A stretch of 54,578 nucleotides of DNA from Betaproteobacteria bacterium (GTDB lineage: Bacteria > Pseudomonadota > Gammaproteobacteria > Burkholderiales > SG8-41): the NCBI GenBank assembly GCA_028292435.1, contig JAQGMI010000022.1:1-54578 (forward strand), written 5' to 3'. The position numbers were made by a program, and so were the translations under genes. Shown here one piece after another: positions 8,361 to 17,745 of the stretch. Position 1 is the first letter of the stretch; the number at the start of each line of letters is the position of its first letter. The notes under the pieces were generated by a model. The model had not been told where the DNA came from, searched no databases, and was given only the letters and a program-made list of their open reading frames with translations.

Positions 8361-9776
8361 ATGGCCACTACAGACGAAACAGAAATCCGCATTCTCGCGC
8401 CGACCGGCGTATGCGGTTCCGGCTTTTCCGAAGAATCTTTCGAGCGCGGACTTGCCAACCAACCGCATTTCATCGGCTGCGACGGCGGCTCGACCGATCC
8501 GGGCCCGAGTCACTTGGGCAGCGGCGAACCGGCCTTTCCGCGCGACGCAGTCAAACGCGATCTGCGCCTGATGCTACTCGGCGCCCGGCGCGCCAAAATA
8601 CCTTTGCTGGTCGGTTCGGTCGGCACCGCGGGCGGCGACGTGCATCTCGCCTGGTGTTACGACATCCTCAAAGAAATCGCCGCGGCCGAAAACCTGAACT
8701 TCAAAGTCGCGCTGATCCACGCCGAGCAGAACGCTGCGTATCTCAAGAAGCGCCTCGCCGAAGGACGCCTGAAGCCGCTGCATCCCGCGCCGGAATTCAA
8801 CAACGAAGTCATCGACCGCAGCTCTCACATCGTCGGCATGATGGGCGCCGAACCGTGGAAGCGCGCGCTCGAAGCAGGCGCCGACGTGATTCTTGCCGGC
8901 CGCTCGAGCGACACCGCGATTTTCGCGGCGATGCCCGAAATGTGCGGCTTTCCATCCGGCATGGCGTGGCACGCCGCCAAGATTCTTGAATGCGGCGCGG
9001 CGGCCGTCGTCAATCGCAAAACGCCCGACTGCATGTTTGCGTGGGTGCGCAAAGACCACTTCGTGATGGAAGCTCCCGATCCGCAGCTGCGCTGCACGCC
9101 GCAAAGCATCGCCTCGCACAGCCTTTACGAAAACGCCGATCCATACAAGTTGATCGAATGTTCGGGCACGCTCGACCTCACCAACAGCCATTACGAGGCG
9201 CTCAGCGAGCGCGCAGTGAAAGTATCCGGCAGCACCTTCATCCCCGCCGAACGCTATACCGTCAAGCTCGAAGGTGCGGAACTCGCCGGCTATCAAAGCG
9301 TTCTGATCGGTTCGGTGCGCGACCCTTATATCATTCGTCAGATCGACGACTGGATCGAGCGGCTGCATGTGCGCATCCACGCGCGCGTCAAGCAGGTCTA
9401 CGGCGACCGCATCAAACCCGAGCAATACGTGATCAACATCCGCATCTACGGCAAGAACGGCACCATGGGTCCGCTCGAGCCGGTGAAGGAAATCCGTTCG
9501 CACGAACTCTGCCTGCTGATCGAAGTCACGGCGCCGGCGCAGGAAATCGCCAGCTCCATCGCGGGTATCGTGCGCCATCAGGGCCTGCATCTGCCGATTC
9601 CCGAGTGGAGCGGCCTCATCACCGCGCTGGCCTGCCCGTATAACCCGGCGCATCTCGACCGCGGGCCGGTCTATCGCTTCAACGTCAACCACATCGTCGA
9701 ACCGGACGACCCGTGCGAAATGTTTCCGATGGAGCTTTACTCGATCGACGGCGGCACGCAAAGGAAAATATCATGA
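8361..9776 (+). CDS. AtuA-like (DUF1446) acyclic terpene utilisation family protein
   Basis: The 471-aa protein resembles the AtuA family, named after a gene in Pseudomonas acyclic terpene (citronellol/geraniol) catabolism whose exact reaction is not settled. Recognisable stretches include IGCDGGSTDPGP near the N-terminus, VGSVGTAGGD, and AGRSSDTAIFAAMP in the middle. There is no signal peptide. The stop overlaps the start of the DUF4387 gene (ATGA), a pairing I know from many genomes with this family, where the two act together. The divergent TctC/selenoprotein operon and nearby acyl-CoA genes point to catabolism of an unusual carboxylate rather than terpenes specifically. Confidence 0.85.
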   Translation: MATTDETEIRILAPTGVCGSGFSEESFERGLANQPHFIGCDGGSTDPGPSHLGSGEPAFPRDAVKRDLRLMLLGARRAKIPLLVGSVGTAGGDVHLAWCYDILKEIAAAENLNFKVALIHAEQNAAYLKKRLAEGRLKPLHPAPEFNNEVIDRSSHIVGMMGAEPWKRALEAGADVILAGRSSDTAIFAAMPEMCGFPSGMAWHAAKILECGAAAVVNRKTPDCMFAWVRKDHFVMEAPDPQLRCTPQSIASHSLYENADPYKLIECSGTLDLTNSHYEALSERAVKVSGSTFIPAERYTVKLEGAELAGYQSVLIGSVRDPYIIRQIDDWIERLHVRIHARVKQVYGDRIKPEQYVINIRIYGKNGTMGPLEPVKEIRSHELCLLIEVTAPAQEIASSIAGIVRHQGLHLPIPEWSGLITALACPYNPAHLDRGPVYRFNVNHIVEPDDPCEMFPMELYSIDGGTQRKIS

Positions 9777-10081
9777 CCATGCTCGCCGAACTCGCGCGCC
9801 TGATCCGCAGCAAGAACGCGGGCCCTTTCGAATTGACGTTCGACATCATGTTCGACGACGCAGCAACCTACGAGCGCGTGAAACGCTCCGGTGCGGTCAG
9901 TCGCGAAGCGATTGCCTCGCGCTATAACCTGCCGGCCGCGGAAGTTAAATTTTTCTACTGCGACAATGCATACGCGATCAAAGCGTCGATCCCGCGCCCG
10001 TATTTTCAAGGCGACCTGCTCGACAGCGACGGGCATGGCGGCCAGCAGTACGCGCCACTGATGGATATCGAGATACCGTAG
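9773..10081 (+). CDS. DUF4387 protein
   Basis: This 102-aa cytosolic protein matches DUF4387, a small family usually encoded next to AtuA-like genes. Visible features are the opening LAELARLIRSKNAGPFELTFD, the central FDDAATYERV and the acidic/Gly-rich end DLLDSDGHGGQQYAP. Its ATG at 9773 overlaps the AtuA-like stop by four bases, with an AAGGA Shine-Dalgarno a few bases upstream, so the two are translationally coupled. It is most simply a subunit or partner of the AtuA-like protein. The molecular role is unknown. Confidence 0.85.
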   Translation: MTMLAELARLIRSKNAGPFELTFDIMFDDAATYERVKRSGAVSREAIASRYNLPAAEVKFFYCDNAYAIKASIPRPYFQGDLLDSDGHGGQQYAPLMDIEIP

Positions 10082-10087
10082 TTCGCA

Positions 10088-11059
10088 TTAATCGGCGGTT
10101 ACGCCGGCGAAGCGGATGACGCGCGTCCACTTCGCCACTTCATCGCGCAAAAATGCAGCATATTGCTCGGGGCTGCTGCCGACCGGGTCGGAGCCTTCCG
10201 CTTTCAGGCGTTCGCGAAAATCCGCCGATTGCACGACCGCGACCACCGCGCCATTGATCCTCGTGATGATTGCAGCGGGCGTACCGGCCGGCGCAACGAG
10301 CCCTGTCCATGCAACCGCTTCGTAACCGTTCAGCCCCGCTTCGTCGAGCGTCGGCACATCCGGCAACACGCTCGAGCGCGCTTTGGCCGTCACGCCGAGC
10401 GCCCGCAATCTGCCGGCCTGCAGCAGCGGCAGCGCCGACGGCAGGCTGTTGAACGCGAGGTCCACCTCGCCGCCCGTCAGCGCAATCAGGGACGGCGCAT
10501 TGCCTTTATAGGGAATGTGCATGATCTTCACGCCGGCCATCGAATTGAAGAGTTCGCCGGCCAGGTGATTCGCACCGCCCGTGCCGGATGAACTGTAATT
10601 CAATCCGCCGGGCCGCGACTTCGCGAGCGCGACCAGTTCGCGCACGTTTCGCGCCGGCACGCCGGGATGGACGATTAGAAGTTGCGGATTGATGTTGATC
10701 AGCGTGACCGGCGTGAAATCGCGCAATGCATCGTACGGCAGTTTTTTGACGAGGCCGGGATTGATCGTCAGTGCCGGCGGCGTGATGAGCAGCGTGTAAC
10801 CATCCGGCGGTGCTTTGGCGACCGCATCGGTGCCGATCACGGTATTGCCGCCGGGTTTATTGTCGATGATGACCGGCTGGCCCCACGTTTCCGCAAGCCG
10901 CTGCGCCAGCGCGCGGGCAACGAGATCGTTGCTGCCGCCCGCGGCATAGGCAACCACGAGCCGCACCACGCGGGTTGGATAAGCGACGTTCACCTGTCCG
11001 CACGCCGCAGAAGCCAGCGCGAACGACATCAGTGGATAAATAACCCGCGCGGCCTTCAC
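10088..11059 (-). CDS. TctC/Bug-family solute-binding protein
   Basis: A carboxylate-binding periplasmic protein of about 323 aa. It has a signal peptide (KAARVIYPLMSFALASAACG), the YPTRVVRLVVAYAAGG start of the mature domain, NKPGGNTVIG, APPDGYTL and HIPYKG motifs. The GTG at 11059 is preferred because it lies four bases after the upstream TctC stop and gives a clean signal peptide; a TTG at 11092 would overlap that gene. It is the distal gene of the minus-strand operon that begins with the acyl-CoA dehydrogenase near 17647. No permease subunits are encoded nearby, so it must work with TctAB from elsewhere or act as a sensor ligand-binding protein. Confidence 0.88.
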   Translation of the reverse strand: MKAARVIYPLMSFALASAACGQVNVAYPTRVVRLVVAYAAGGSNDLVARALAQRLAETWGQPVIIDNKPGGNTVIGTDAVAKAPPDGYTLLITPPALTINPGLVKKLPYDALRDFTPVTLININPQLLIVHPGVPARNVRELVALAKSRPGGLNYSSSGTGGANHLAGELFNSMAGVKIMHIPYKGNAPSLIALTGGEVDLAFNSLPSALPLLQAGRLRALGVTAKARSSVLPDVPTLDEAGLNGYEAVAWTGLVAPAGTPAAIITRINGAVVAVVQSADFRERLKAEGSDPVGSSPEQYAAFLRDEVAKWTRVIRFAGVTAD

Positions 11060-11063
11060 CGTC

Positions 11064-12023
11064 TTATTCGATCTTGATGCCCGAATCCCCAATCAGTTTC
11101 CGATATTTCTGGATGTCGTTGCGAATCTGGCGGCCGAGCGCGTCGGGCGTCGAGCCGATCAATTCGTTGGCGCCTTCATCGACCAGTTTGCGGCGCACCT
11201 CGGGCATCGCGAGCACTTTCACCGTGTCGGTATAGATCCGGTTGACGATGGACTTATCGGTGCCCGCCGGCACCACGATCGACTGCCAAGCGGTGAATTC
11301 ATAACCGCGCACGCCACCCTCCGCGATCGTCGGCACGTCGGGCAGAGAGGCGGAGCGGCGCGGCAGCGTCACGCCGAGCGCACGCAGGCGCCCCGCTTTC
11401 AATAAAGGGATCGATGTAATTAACGTATCGAACATGACCGGCACGTCGCCCGACAGCAGCGCAGTCAGCGCCGGGGCGCTGCCCTTGTACGGAATCGCGT
11501 TGAGCTTGATATTGGCCGCAAGCCGAAAAGATTCCCCGGCGAGATGATTCGAGCCGCCGTTGCCCGATGTTCCGTAAGCAAGCTGGGCCGGTTTTGCTTT
11601 CGCCAGTGCGATGAATTCGGTGACGTTTTTGACGGGCAATGCCGGATGCACGACGAGCACGTAACCGTACAGCGTCATCTGCGTCACCGGATCAAAGTCC
11701 TTTTCCGCATCGTACGGCAGCGAATGATACGTCGCCGGGTTAATGGCGAGACTGCCTTGCACACCCAGCAGCCAGGTGTAGCCATCGGGCTTCGCCTTCG
11801 CCACGAGGTCGGTGCCGATGATCGTATTAGCGCCGGGGCGATTGTCGATCACGATCTGCTGTCCCCACAGCTCCGACAATTTGGCGGCGACGGTACGCCC
11901 GACGATGTCGCCCGCGCCTGCCGCTGCAAGCGGCACGACGAAGCGGATCGGGCGATTCGGAAAACCTTGTGCGTGCGCCGATGCAGCCGATGCGAAGATC
12001 AGGGCGAGCGCTAAGCACTTCAT
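11064..12023 (-). CDS. TctC/Bug-family solute-binding protein
   Basis: A 319-aa Bug-family binding protein. The signal peptide MKCLALALIFASAASAHAQG is followed by FPNRPIRFVVPLAAAG, NRPGANTIIG, KPDGYTWL, a Gly-rich GTSGNGGSNH loop and AIPYKG. It sits seven bases after the MmgE/PrpD gene and only four bases before the next TctC gene, so it is in the same operon. Two binding proteins in tandem suggest either related ligands or a recent duplication, but their sequences differ considerably. Confidence 0.9.
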   Translation of the reverse strand: MKCLALALIFASAASAHAQGFPNRPIRFVVPLAAAGAGDIVGRTVAAKLSELWGQQIVIDNRPGANTIIGTDLVAKAKPDGYTWLLGVQGSLAINPATYHSLPYDAEKDFDPVTQMTLYGYVLVVHPALPVKNVTEFIALAKAKPAQLAYGTSGNGGSNHLAGESFRLAANIKLNAIPYKGSAPALTALLSGDVPVMFDTLITSIPLLKAGRLRALGVTLPRRSASLPDVPTIAEGGVRGYEFTAWQSIVVPAGTDKSIVNRIYTDTVKVLAMPEVRRKLVDEGANELIGSTPDALGRQIRNDIQKYRKLIGDSGIKIE

Positions 12024-12030
12024 CCTTCGC

Positions 12031-13410
12031 TCAACCCCAGGTGAAAAATGGCGTCACGTCTTTAAGCCGCTCGAACTGCCAGACGTCGGCAACGATACGC
12101 GCGGAACGCGCGTCGCCGATGATGGGATCGCAGTTGGCATGGAATTTCGCTTCAAGGTCGGCGTCGGTCATCGGATTTTTCACTTCGCCTTTCGGTTCGA
12201 GCACGCGCTTTTCGAGTACGGTGCCGTTTTTAAGCTTGATCCGCGCAGAACCCGAGCGCACGCCAGGATAAATGCGCTCGCATTCATCGTCGATGCGCGC
12301 ATCGATGCGTTCGATCAGCGCGCGCACGTCGGGCCGGTCGAGCGTCGCGGGCACAAACATAGTCGCCGTCACATCGCCGAGCACGATAGCGAGTGCGGCC
12401 GCCACCGGCGCGCTCATCTGCGCATCGAGCAGCGAATCGCAATGCTTGTAATCGTGGCCGTTAAAGCCGACGGCATACATGCCGATGTCCGCATGCTCGA
12501 CTTCATCCGCCTTGAAGCGATGCTCGCGCTGCAGTTCTTTGATCCCTTCGATCACCGCATGATAATGGCGGCAACACGGATATGGCTTGTGATACACGCT
12601 CGCGATTTCATAGCGCTCGCCGAGCCCTTCGAAGAGGCGCGGCCATTTGACGTGCGGCGCCGCATGCGTCGCAAAAAAACCATAGCGGCCTTCGAGTATC
12701 TTGCTCGGCCCCGTAATGCCGCGTTTGGCGAACTCCGCGCAGATGATGCCGTCGCGCGCCGCCTTGCCTGGATGAATGCGCTTGATCTCCGCGCCCTCAT
12801 CGAGATATTCGCGGATGCCCGCCGAGAAACTGCCGGCGAGTCCCAGCGCATGCAAAGTCTTATCGCCATCGAGTTTGAGCAGGTTCGATACTGCCGCGGT
12901 TGCGCCGAACACGCCGGCGAGCGCCGTGTTGTGATAGCCGCGCCGCGCTGATTCGGGATGCATGGTGGCCGCGATCCGGCACATGACGTCATAGCCGCAC
13001 ACCACCGCCGCCGCGATTTCATGCGCAGTACTGCCGCGCTGTTGCGCGACAGCCATGACCGCCGGAAAAATCACCCCTGCCGCATGGGCCGAGCCTTGCG
13101 TGTGCCCGTCGTCGAAATCAAGCCCGTGAACGTTTGCGCCCGTGACGAGTGCGGCGTTCGGCGCCGACAATTTCGCGCCGTTGCCGATCACGCTCGAGAT
13201 GCGCGTCGCGTCGTTCTCCACAAAATAGCCCAGCAGTGCCTGCGACACCGGCATTGCGGCGCCGGAGATCGCGCACGTCAGGAAATCGAGCAGCGTACGC
13301 TTGAACGCCTGCACGGTATCAGCCGGCAGCTTTTCGAACGTCAGGCCGGCGGCATGGGTTGCGAGTCGCCGGCTTGCGCCGAGACTTACATCGTCGGTCG
13401 TTGAATTCAT
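12031..13410 (-). CDS. MmgE/PrpD-family protein (2-methylcitrate dehydratase-like)
   Basis: The 459-aa cytosolic protein belongs to the MmgE/PrpD family, whose members dehydrate or otherwise transform branched tricarboxylates such as 2-methylcitrate; cis-aconitate decarboxylase also belongs here. Typical stretches are the N-terminal LLDFLTCAISGA, GANVHGLDFDDGHTQGSAHAAGVIFPA and the central KPYPCCRHYHAVIE. Its ATG overlaps the upstream synthetase stop by four bases. Without prpC or prpB nearby it is unlikely to be part of a classical methylcitrate cycle. In this operon it probably acts on a carboxylate brought in by one of the TctC proteins. Confidence 0.9.
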   Translation of the reverse strand: MNSTTDDVSLGASRRLATHAAGLTFEKLPADTVQAFKRTLLDFLTCAISGAAMPVSQALLGYFVENDATRISSVIGNGAKLSAPNAALVTGANVHGLDFDDGHTQGSAHAAGVIFPAVMAVAQQRGSTAHEIAAAVVCGYDVMCRIAATMHPESARRGYHNTALAGVFGATAAVSNLLKLDGDKTLHALGLAGSFSAGIREYLDEGAEIKRIHPGKAARDGIICAEFAKRGITGPSKILEGRYGFFATHAAPHVKWPRLFEGLGERYEIASVYHKPYPCCRHYHAVIEGIKELQREHRFKADEVEHADIGMYAVGFNGHDYKHCDSLLDAQMSAPVAAALAIVLGDVTATMFVPATLDRPDVRALIERIDARIDDECERIYPGVRSGSARIKLKNGTVLEKRVLEPKGEVKNPMTDADLEAKFHANCDPIIGDARSARIVADVWQFERLKDVTPFFTWG

Positions 13411-15494
13411 GCTTTTCCTTCAAGTTTTACGACAAGTCCGTCGACCGCCACCACGCCTTTGCCTTGCGGGCGCACGAGCAGCGGGTTGATTTCGGCTTCG
13501 CTGACGCCACCTTGCGGCAGGCGGGCCAATTGCGACAGGGCGCTGACTGCGTTCGCTAACGCCATGCAATCACCGAGCGGCAGGTTGCGGTAACCGCGCA
13601 GCATCGCAAGCTCCGCGATCTCTTCCATCATCACCGTCGCGGTTTCAACGCTTACCGGCGCCAGCCGCACGCTGAAGCTGCGTTTCAACTCTGCCATCAC
13701 GCCGCCAAGCCCGAGCAATATCGTGGGTCCCACTTCCGCATCGACGCGGTAACCGATGATGACTTCCGCCAGTCCGCGTTCCATTCGCTGCACGAGGATG
13801 CCGTCGATGCGGGCTTGCGGAAACTTGCTGCGGCCTTTCGCAAGCAACGCCTTGGTCTCAATCTTAAGCTGCGCTGGCTCGACGCCAAGACGCACCATGC
13901 CAGCCTCTGTCTTGTGCAGCACGTCGGGCGACAAGAGTTTGATCGCCGCGGCTCCCCCCAAGTCGGGACAGCGGTCGGGATCGGTAACGACCGCGCTCTC
14001 GACAACCTCGATGCCGAGTGCCGAGAACAGGCCGAGCGCATCGAGTTCGTTCATGCGTGCGCCCGCAGCGGCAATCACTTTAGCGGCGGCATCCGGAGCA
14101 GCCGCCTTGCCGGTTGCGTCGGCGTCAGGCGCGCGCCAATTCAAGAAGGTATTGACTGCATCGGCGCATGATTCCGGCGTGCGAAAGCTGGCGACGCCGT
14201 GTTCCTGCAACAACAGCAGGCCATTGTCGGCGCGCGGCGCCAGGTATACCGCGAGCGGTTTCACTTTCGGTTCTGCTTTCAATACGCGGTCGGCAATCAC
14301 GTTCGGGTTCGTCAGCGAACTCGAGCCGATCACGGAGACGACGGCATCGCAATGATCCGACGCCAGCAGCGCCGACAGGATGGCCGTATACGCGCCGCGA
14401 TCGCTGCCGCCCATCGGAATGTCGGTGATCACGGCATCATTGACCGTGATGCCCTGCCCCTTCAGTTTTTCGATCACCGCCGACGAAGGCGGCACGACGT
14501 CGGCGCCGAGAACGCCAAGCCGGTCGGCGACCATCGCTGCTGCGCCGCCAGTGCCGGTAACAACCGCCACGCGCTTGCCTTTCGGCGGGCGTTTACCGAG
14601 CACGAGTTGCGGCAGCTCGAAAAGCGTTTCGAGCATATCGACGCGCATGATGCCGTTCGCGTGAAAGAAAGCTTTCGCCGTATCGTCGCTGCCGACCATC
14701 GCACCGGTGTGCGACGCAGCTGCGCGCCGGCCGACGTCCGACCGCCCGAGCTTGTACGCAATCACCGGTTTACCTGCGGCAAACGCGCGGCGCGCCGCAT
14801 GCGCAAGCTGCGCTGCGTCGCGGAACGTTTCCAGGAACAGCAGGATTGCGCCAGTATCGGGATCGTCGACGAGCAGGTCGGCGATTTCGCCGACGCCGAG
14901 ATCGCATTCATTGCCGACCGAGACCAGCTTGGAAAAACCGAGGCCGCGCGCTTGTCCGCGAGTGATCAGCGTGCCGAGCATGCTGCCGCTTTGCGAAATC
15001 ACGCTTAGCGAGCCCGCGCGCAGTATTTCGCTGTCGAGCACCGCATTGACGGTCAACGGCGTTTTACCCTGCACGTTCACGATGCCCATGCAGTTCGGGC
15101 CAATGAGCCGCAAGCCACCCGCCCTTGCTTTGGCAACCATATCGCGTTGCATCTTTTGTCCGGCAGGGCCAATTTCGGCGAAGCCGGCGCTGAATATCGT
15201 CGCCACCGGTATTTTCAATTCGCAGCACTGATCGATCACCGCGGGCACCGCCGGAGCGGGCACCATGATGAATGCGTGATCGATCGGCCCGGGCGCCGAG
15301 CGTAAATCCGGATATGCGCGTTCGCCCATAATTTCCGCGCGCCCCGGATTGATCGGCAGCACACGCCCGGCGTATCCATGCGCGCGCAAAAAACGCTGCG
15401 GCCTTGCGTTGTTCTTTGCGACGTCGGCTGAAGCGCCGACGAGCGCGATTGATTTTGGCGCGAACATCGCCTCGAAGAAATTGCGGTTACTCAT
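13407..15494 (-). CDS. NDP-forming acyl-CoA synthetase (acetate-CoA ligase family)
   Basis: The 695-aa protein has the arrangement of a fused NDP-forming acyl-CoA synthetase. An N-terminal CoA-binding Rossmann domain begins SIALVGASAD (15-24). The succinyl-CoA-ligase-like domain carries the phosphohistidine motif SHTGAM (His262), and a C-terminal ATP-grasp domain (about 480-690) includes IKLLSPDVLHKTEAGMV. It would form a CoA thioester from a free carboxylic acid. It follows the TctC gene at 15506 by 11 bp and overlaps the PrpD gene. Together with the acyl-CoA dehydrogenase upstream it gives a simple activation and oxidation route for an imported acid. Confidence 0.92.
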   Translation of the reverse strand: MSNRNFFEAMFAPKSIALVGASADVAKNNARPQRFLRAHGYAGRVLPINPGRAEIMGERAYPDLRSAPGPIDHAFIMVPAPAVPAVIDQCCELKIPVATIFSAGFAEIGPAGQKMQRDMVAKARAGGLRLIGPNCMGIVNVQGKTPLTVNAVLDSEILRAGSLSVISQSGSMLGTLITRGQARGLGFSKLVSVGNECDLGVGEIADLLVDDPDTGAILLFLETFRDAAQLAHAARRAFAAGKPVIAYKLGRSDVGRRAAASHTGAMVGSDDTAKAFFHANGIMRVDMLETLFELPQLVLGKRPPKGKRVAVVTGTGGAAAMVADRLGVLGADVVPPSSAVIEKLKGQGITVNDAVITDIPMGGSDRGAYTAILSALLASDHCDAVVSVIGSSSLTNPNVIADRVLKAEPKVKPLAVYLAPRADNGLLLLQEHGVASFRTPESCADAVNTFLNWRAPDADATGKAAAPDAAAKVIAAAGARMNELDALGLFSALGIEVVESAVVTDPDRCPDLGGAAAIKLLSPDVLHKTEAGMVRLGVEPAQLKIETKALLAKGRSKFPQARIDGILVQRMERGLAEVIIGYRVDAEVGPTILLGLGGVMAELKRSFSVRLAPVSVETATVMMEEIAELAMLRGYRNLPLGDCMALANAVSALSQLARLPQGGVSEAEINPLLVRPQGKGVVAVDGLVVKLEGKA

Positions 15495-15505
15495 TCGTTC
15501 CGTTT

Positions 15506-16468
15506 CTAATCAATTTGAATTTTGGCGGCCTCCACGACCTTCGCCCACTTCGCTATTTCAGACTGCATAAACGCGGCGAACTCGTCCGGCGTTGTCGGCG
15601 CCGGCAGCGCGCCGTCCTGCGCAAACCGTTCCTGCACAGTCGATGTTTTGAGAATGCGCACGAGTTCCGTGTTAAGTCGCTCAACGAGCGGGCGCGGCGT
15701 TCCGGTCGGCACCAAAATGCCGTTCCATGAACTGGCATCGTAATCCGGCAATCCTGCTTCAGCGAACGTCAACACGTCGGGCAACGCTTGTGAGCGTTGA
15801 GTGCCCGTAATCGCGACGGCACGCACCCGGCCGGATCTGACGTGCGGCGCCGCGGCGAGGATGGTGCCGAACATCACCTGCACCTGGCCGGCAATCAATT
15901 CATTCAGCGCAGGCGGCGCGCCTTTATAAGGTATGTGTATGAGATTGACGCCGGCAATCAGCTTGAACAATTCTCCCGCCATGTGACCGGAACCGCCGGG
16001 GCCTGACGACGCATAGTTAATCTGCCCGGGCCGCGCCTTGGCGAGCGCGATGAATTCCTTGACCGACTTCGCGGGCAGCGACGGATGCATCATCAGCAAA
16101 ATCGGCTGGCGCGTCGTCATCGTGACCGGCTGGAAGTCTTTGATCGGATCGAATGGCAGGTCTTTGCGCAGCGACGGCGCAACGCCGAAGATGGTGATGC
16201 CGCCGAGCAGCATGGTGTAGCCGTCCGCCGGCGCTTTCGCCGCGAGATTCGAGCCGATGATGCCGCCGCCGCCCGGTCGGTTGTCGATGACCACATTGTG
16301 GCCGAGCGCTTCGGTGAGTCCCTGGCCCAAAGCGCGCGCGACGATATCGGTCGGCCCGCCGGCTGGAAATGGCAGGATCATTTTCAACGGCTTAGCTGGC
16401 CACGCCTGGCCCCAGGCCGACACAGCGAACGTGCATGCGGCGACCGCCAACGCAATGACCTTCAACAT
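15506..16468 (-). CDS. TctC/Bug-family solute-binding protein
   Basis: A Bug-family periplasmic binding protein of 320 aa. MLKVIALAVAACTFAVSAWG is the signal peptide; the mature part shows WPAKPLKMILPFPAGG, NRPGGGGIIG, APADGYTM, ASSGPGGSGH and HIPYKG. The ATG at 16468 is chosen; a GTG three codons earlier (16477) is equally possible. It lies between the acyl-CoA dehydrogenase and the acyl-CoA synthetase, which links its ligand directly to CoA-dependent degradation. Confidence 0.9.
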   Translation of the reverse strand: MLKVIALAVAACTFAVSAWGQAWPAKPLKMILPFPAGGPTDIVARALGQGLTEALGHNVVIDNRPGGGGIIGSNLAAKAPADGYTMLLGGITIFGVAPSLRKDLPFDPIKDFQPVTMTTRQPILLMMHPSLPAKSVKEFIALAKARPGQINYASSGPGGSGHMAGELFKLIAGVNLIHIPYKGAPPALNELIAGQVQVMFGTILAAAPHVRSGRVRAVAITGTQRSQALPDVLTFAEAGLPDYDASSWNGILVPTGTPRPLVERLNTELVRILKTSTVQERFAQDGALPAPTTPDEFAAFMQSEIAKWAKVVEAAKIQID

Positions 16469-16492
16469 GCTTCGCACTTGCCGGCCGATTTC

Positions 16493-17647
16493 TTAACTTG
16501 CGGCCTTCGGCGGCCGTTGCGAGAAGCGCCGCTCGAAAATGACTTCGGCAAGGCGATTCTTCAGCATCTCGAGTGACCCGCCCGCAATCATCCAGCCGCG
16601 CGAACGCCGGAAACAGTACTCGACCAGCGTTTCACGCGTGTAGCCGAGCCCGCCCATGCATTGCATCGCCTCATTGCAGATATCGAATCCTGCCTTGTTG
16701 CAAAACAGTTTCGCGATGGTCGTCTCATCCGCGGCGGGAAATCCGCGGTCGGCGTTCGTCGCGGCGCGATACAGCAGCAATTGCGCGGCATCGAGCTGAA
16801 TCTTCATGTCGGCGAATTTCCATTGCAGCCCCTGGAATTCGCACAACGGCCGCCCGAACTGCTTGCGCGTCATCACGTAATCGCGCGCCAGCGTGTAGCA
16901 GTAGCGTCCGTACGCGAGCGAACGCGAGGCGTTGCCGATACGCTCCGCATTGAACCCGCTGATCTGTTTTTTGAAGCCGCCCGCGGGCAGCAACACGTCT
17001 TCAGGCGGCACATAGACGTTGTCGAAATACAGCGGCGCCCATTCGTTCTCCGACATGAATTTCGACGGCTTGGCGACGGTGAAGCCCTTCGCGCCGCGCC
17101 TGATCATCACAGAGCCGATGCCGCCGACGCCGGGTCCATAGCGCACATAAACGAGATACATGTCGGCATGCGGGTTCGGGAACACCTTGCTGCCGGTAAT
17201 GCGAAAGCCTTTGCCGTCGGGCACTGCGGTCGTCGTGAGATCAGTCGTCGCCGAGCCGGCGTCAGGTTCGGTCATCGCCACTGCGATCACTTCTTCGCCG
17301 CGCAGCAGCGGTTTAAGGAAGCGCTCTTTTTGATCGGCGTTCGCGAACTGAGCGAGCACGCGGATCGCGCCGAAATTGCCTTCCTGTATGACGTCGGCGC
17401 TGCGCGGGCAGTAAACGGCGATCTGTTCGATTGCAAGCACTGCATCCATCAACGTGCCGCCTGCGCCGCCGTCTTCTTCGGGCAACAAGATACCGAGCAG
17501 TCCGGCCGCAGCCATTTTTCGCGCAACGTCGTGCGGGAATTGTGCCGAGTGCGCGCGGGCGAGCGCGCCGTCGGCAAGCTCTTTGCGCGCAAATGCGGCG
17601 ACCGAATCACGAAACATGATTTGTTCCGAAGAAAGCGCGAAATCCAT
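16493..17647 (-). CDS. Acyl-CoA dehydrogenase
   Basis: A 384-aa FAD enzyme of the acyl-CoA dehydrogenase family that introduces an alpha,beta double bond and passes electrons to ETF. The N-terminal alpha domain starts DFALSSEQIMFRDSVAAFAR. FAD/substrate contacts appear as VAMTEPDAGSATTDL, and the C-terminal helix bundle includes QCMGGLGYTRETLVE. It is the first gene of the large minus-strand operon (down to 10088). The promoter lies in the 98 bp that separate it from the divergent TctC gene starting at 17746. Substrate unknown; the chain is probably short, given the neighbours. Confidence 0.92.
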   Translation of the reverse strand: MDFALSSEQIMFRDSVAAFARKELADGALARAHSAQFPHDVARKMAAAGLLGILLPEEDGGAGGTLMDAVLAIEQIAVYCPRSADVIQEGNFGAIRVLAQFANADQKERFLKPLLRGEEVIAVAMTEPDAGSATTDLTTTAVPDGKGFRITGSKVFPNPHADMYLVYVRYGPGVGGIGSVMIRRGAKGFTVAKPSKFMSENEWAPLYFDNVYVPPEDVLLPAGGFKKQISGFNAERIGNASRSLAYGRYCYTLARDYVMTRKQFGRPLCEFQGLQWKFADMKIQLDAAQLLLYRAATNADRGFPAADETTIAKLFCNKAGFDICNEAMQCMGGLGYTRETLVEYCFRRSRGWMIAGGSLEMLKNRLAEVIFERRFSQRPPKAAS

Positions 17648-17745
17648 TGCTGCCCTTTACGTTTAATTGTGAAGCGCGTTTGATTGTGAGACCAGCGGGT
17701 TACTGCTTACAATGCCGGACTTTAGCTGATATCGGAAAAAACTTC

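Noticed and set aside
8574..9761. 395-codon minus-strand frame opposite the AtuA-like gene
   Set aside because: It is antisense to a clear family member and has no recognisable motif.
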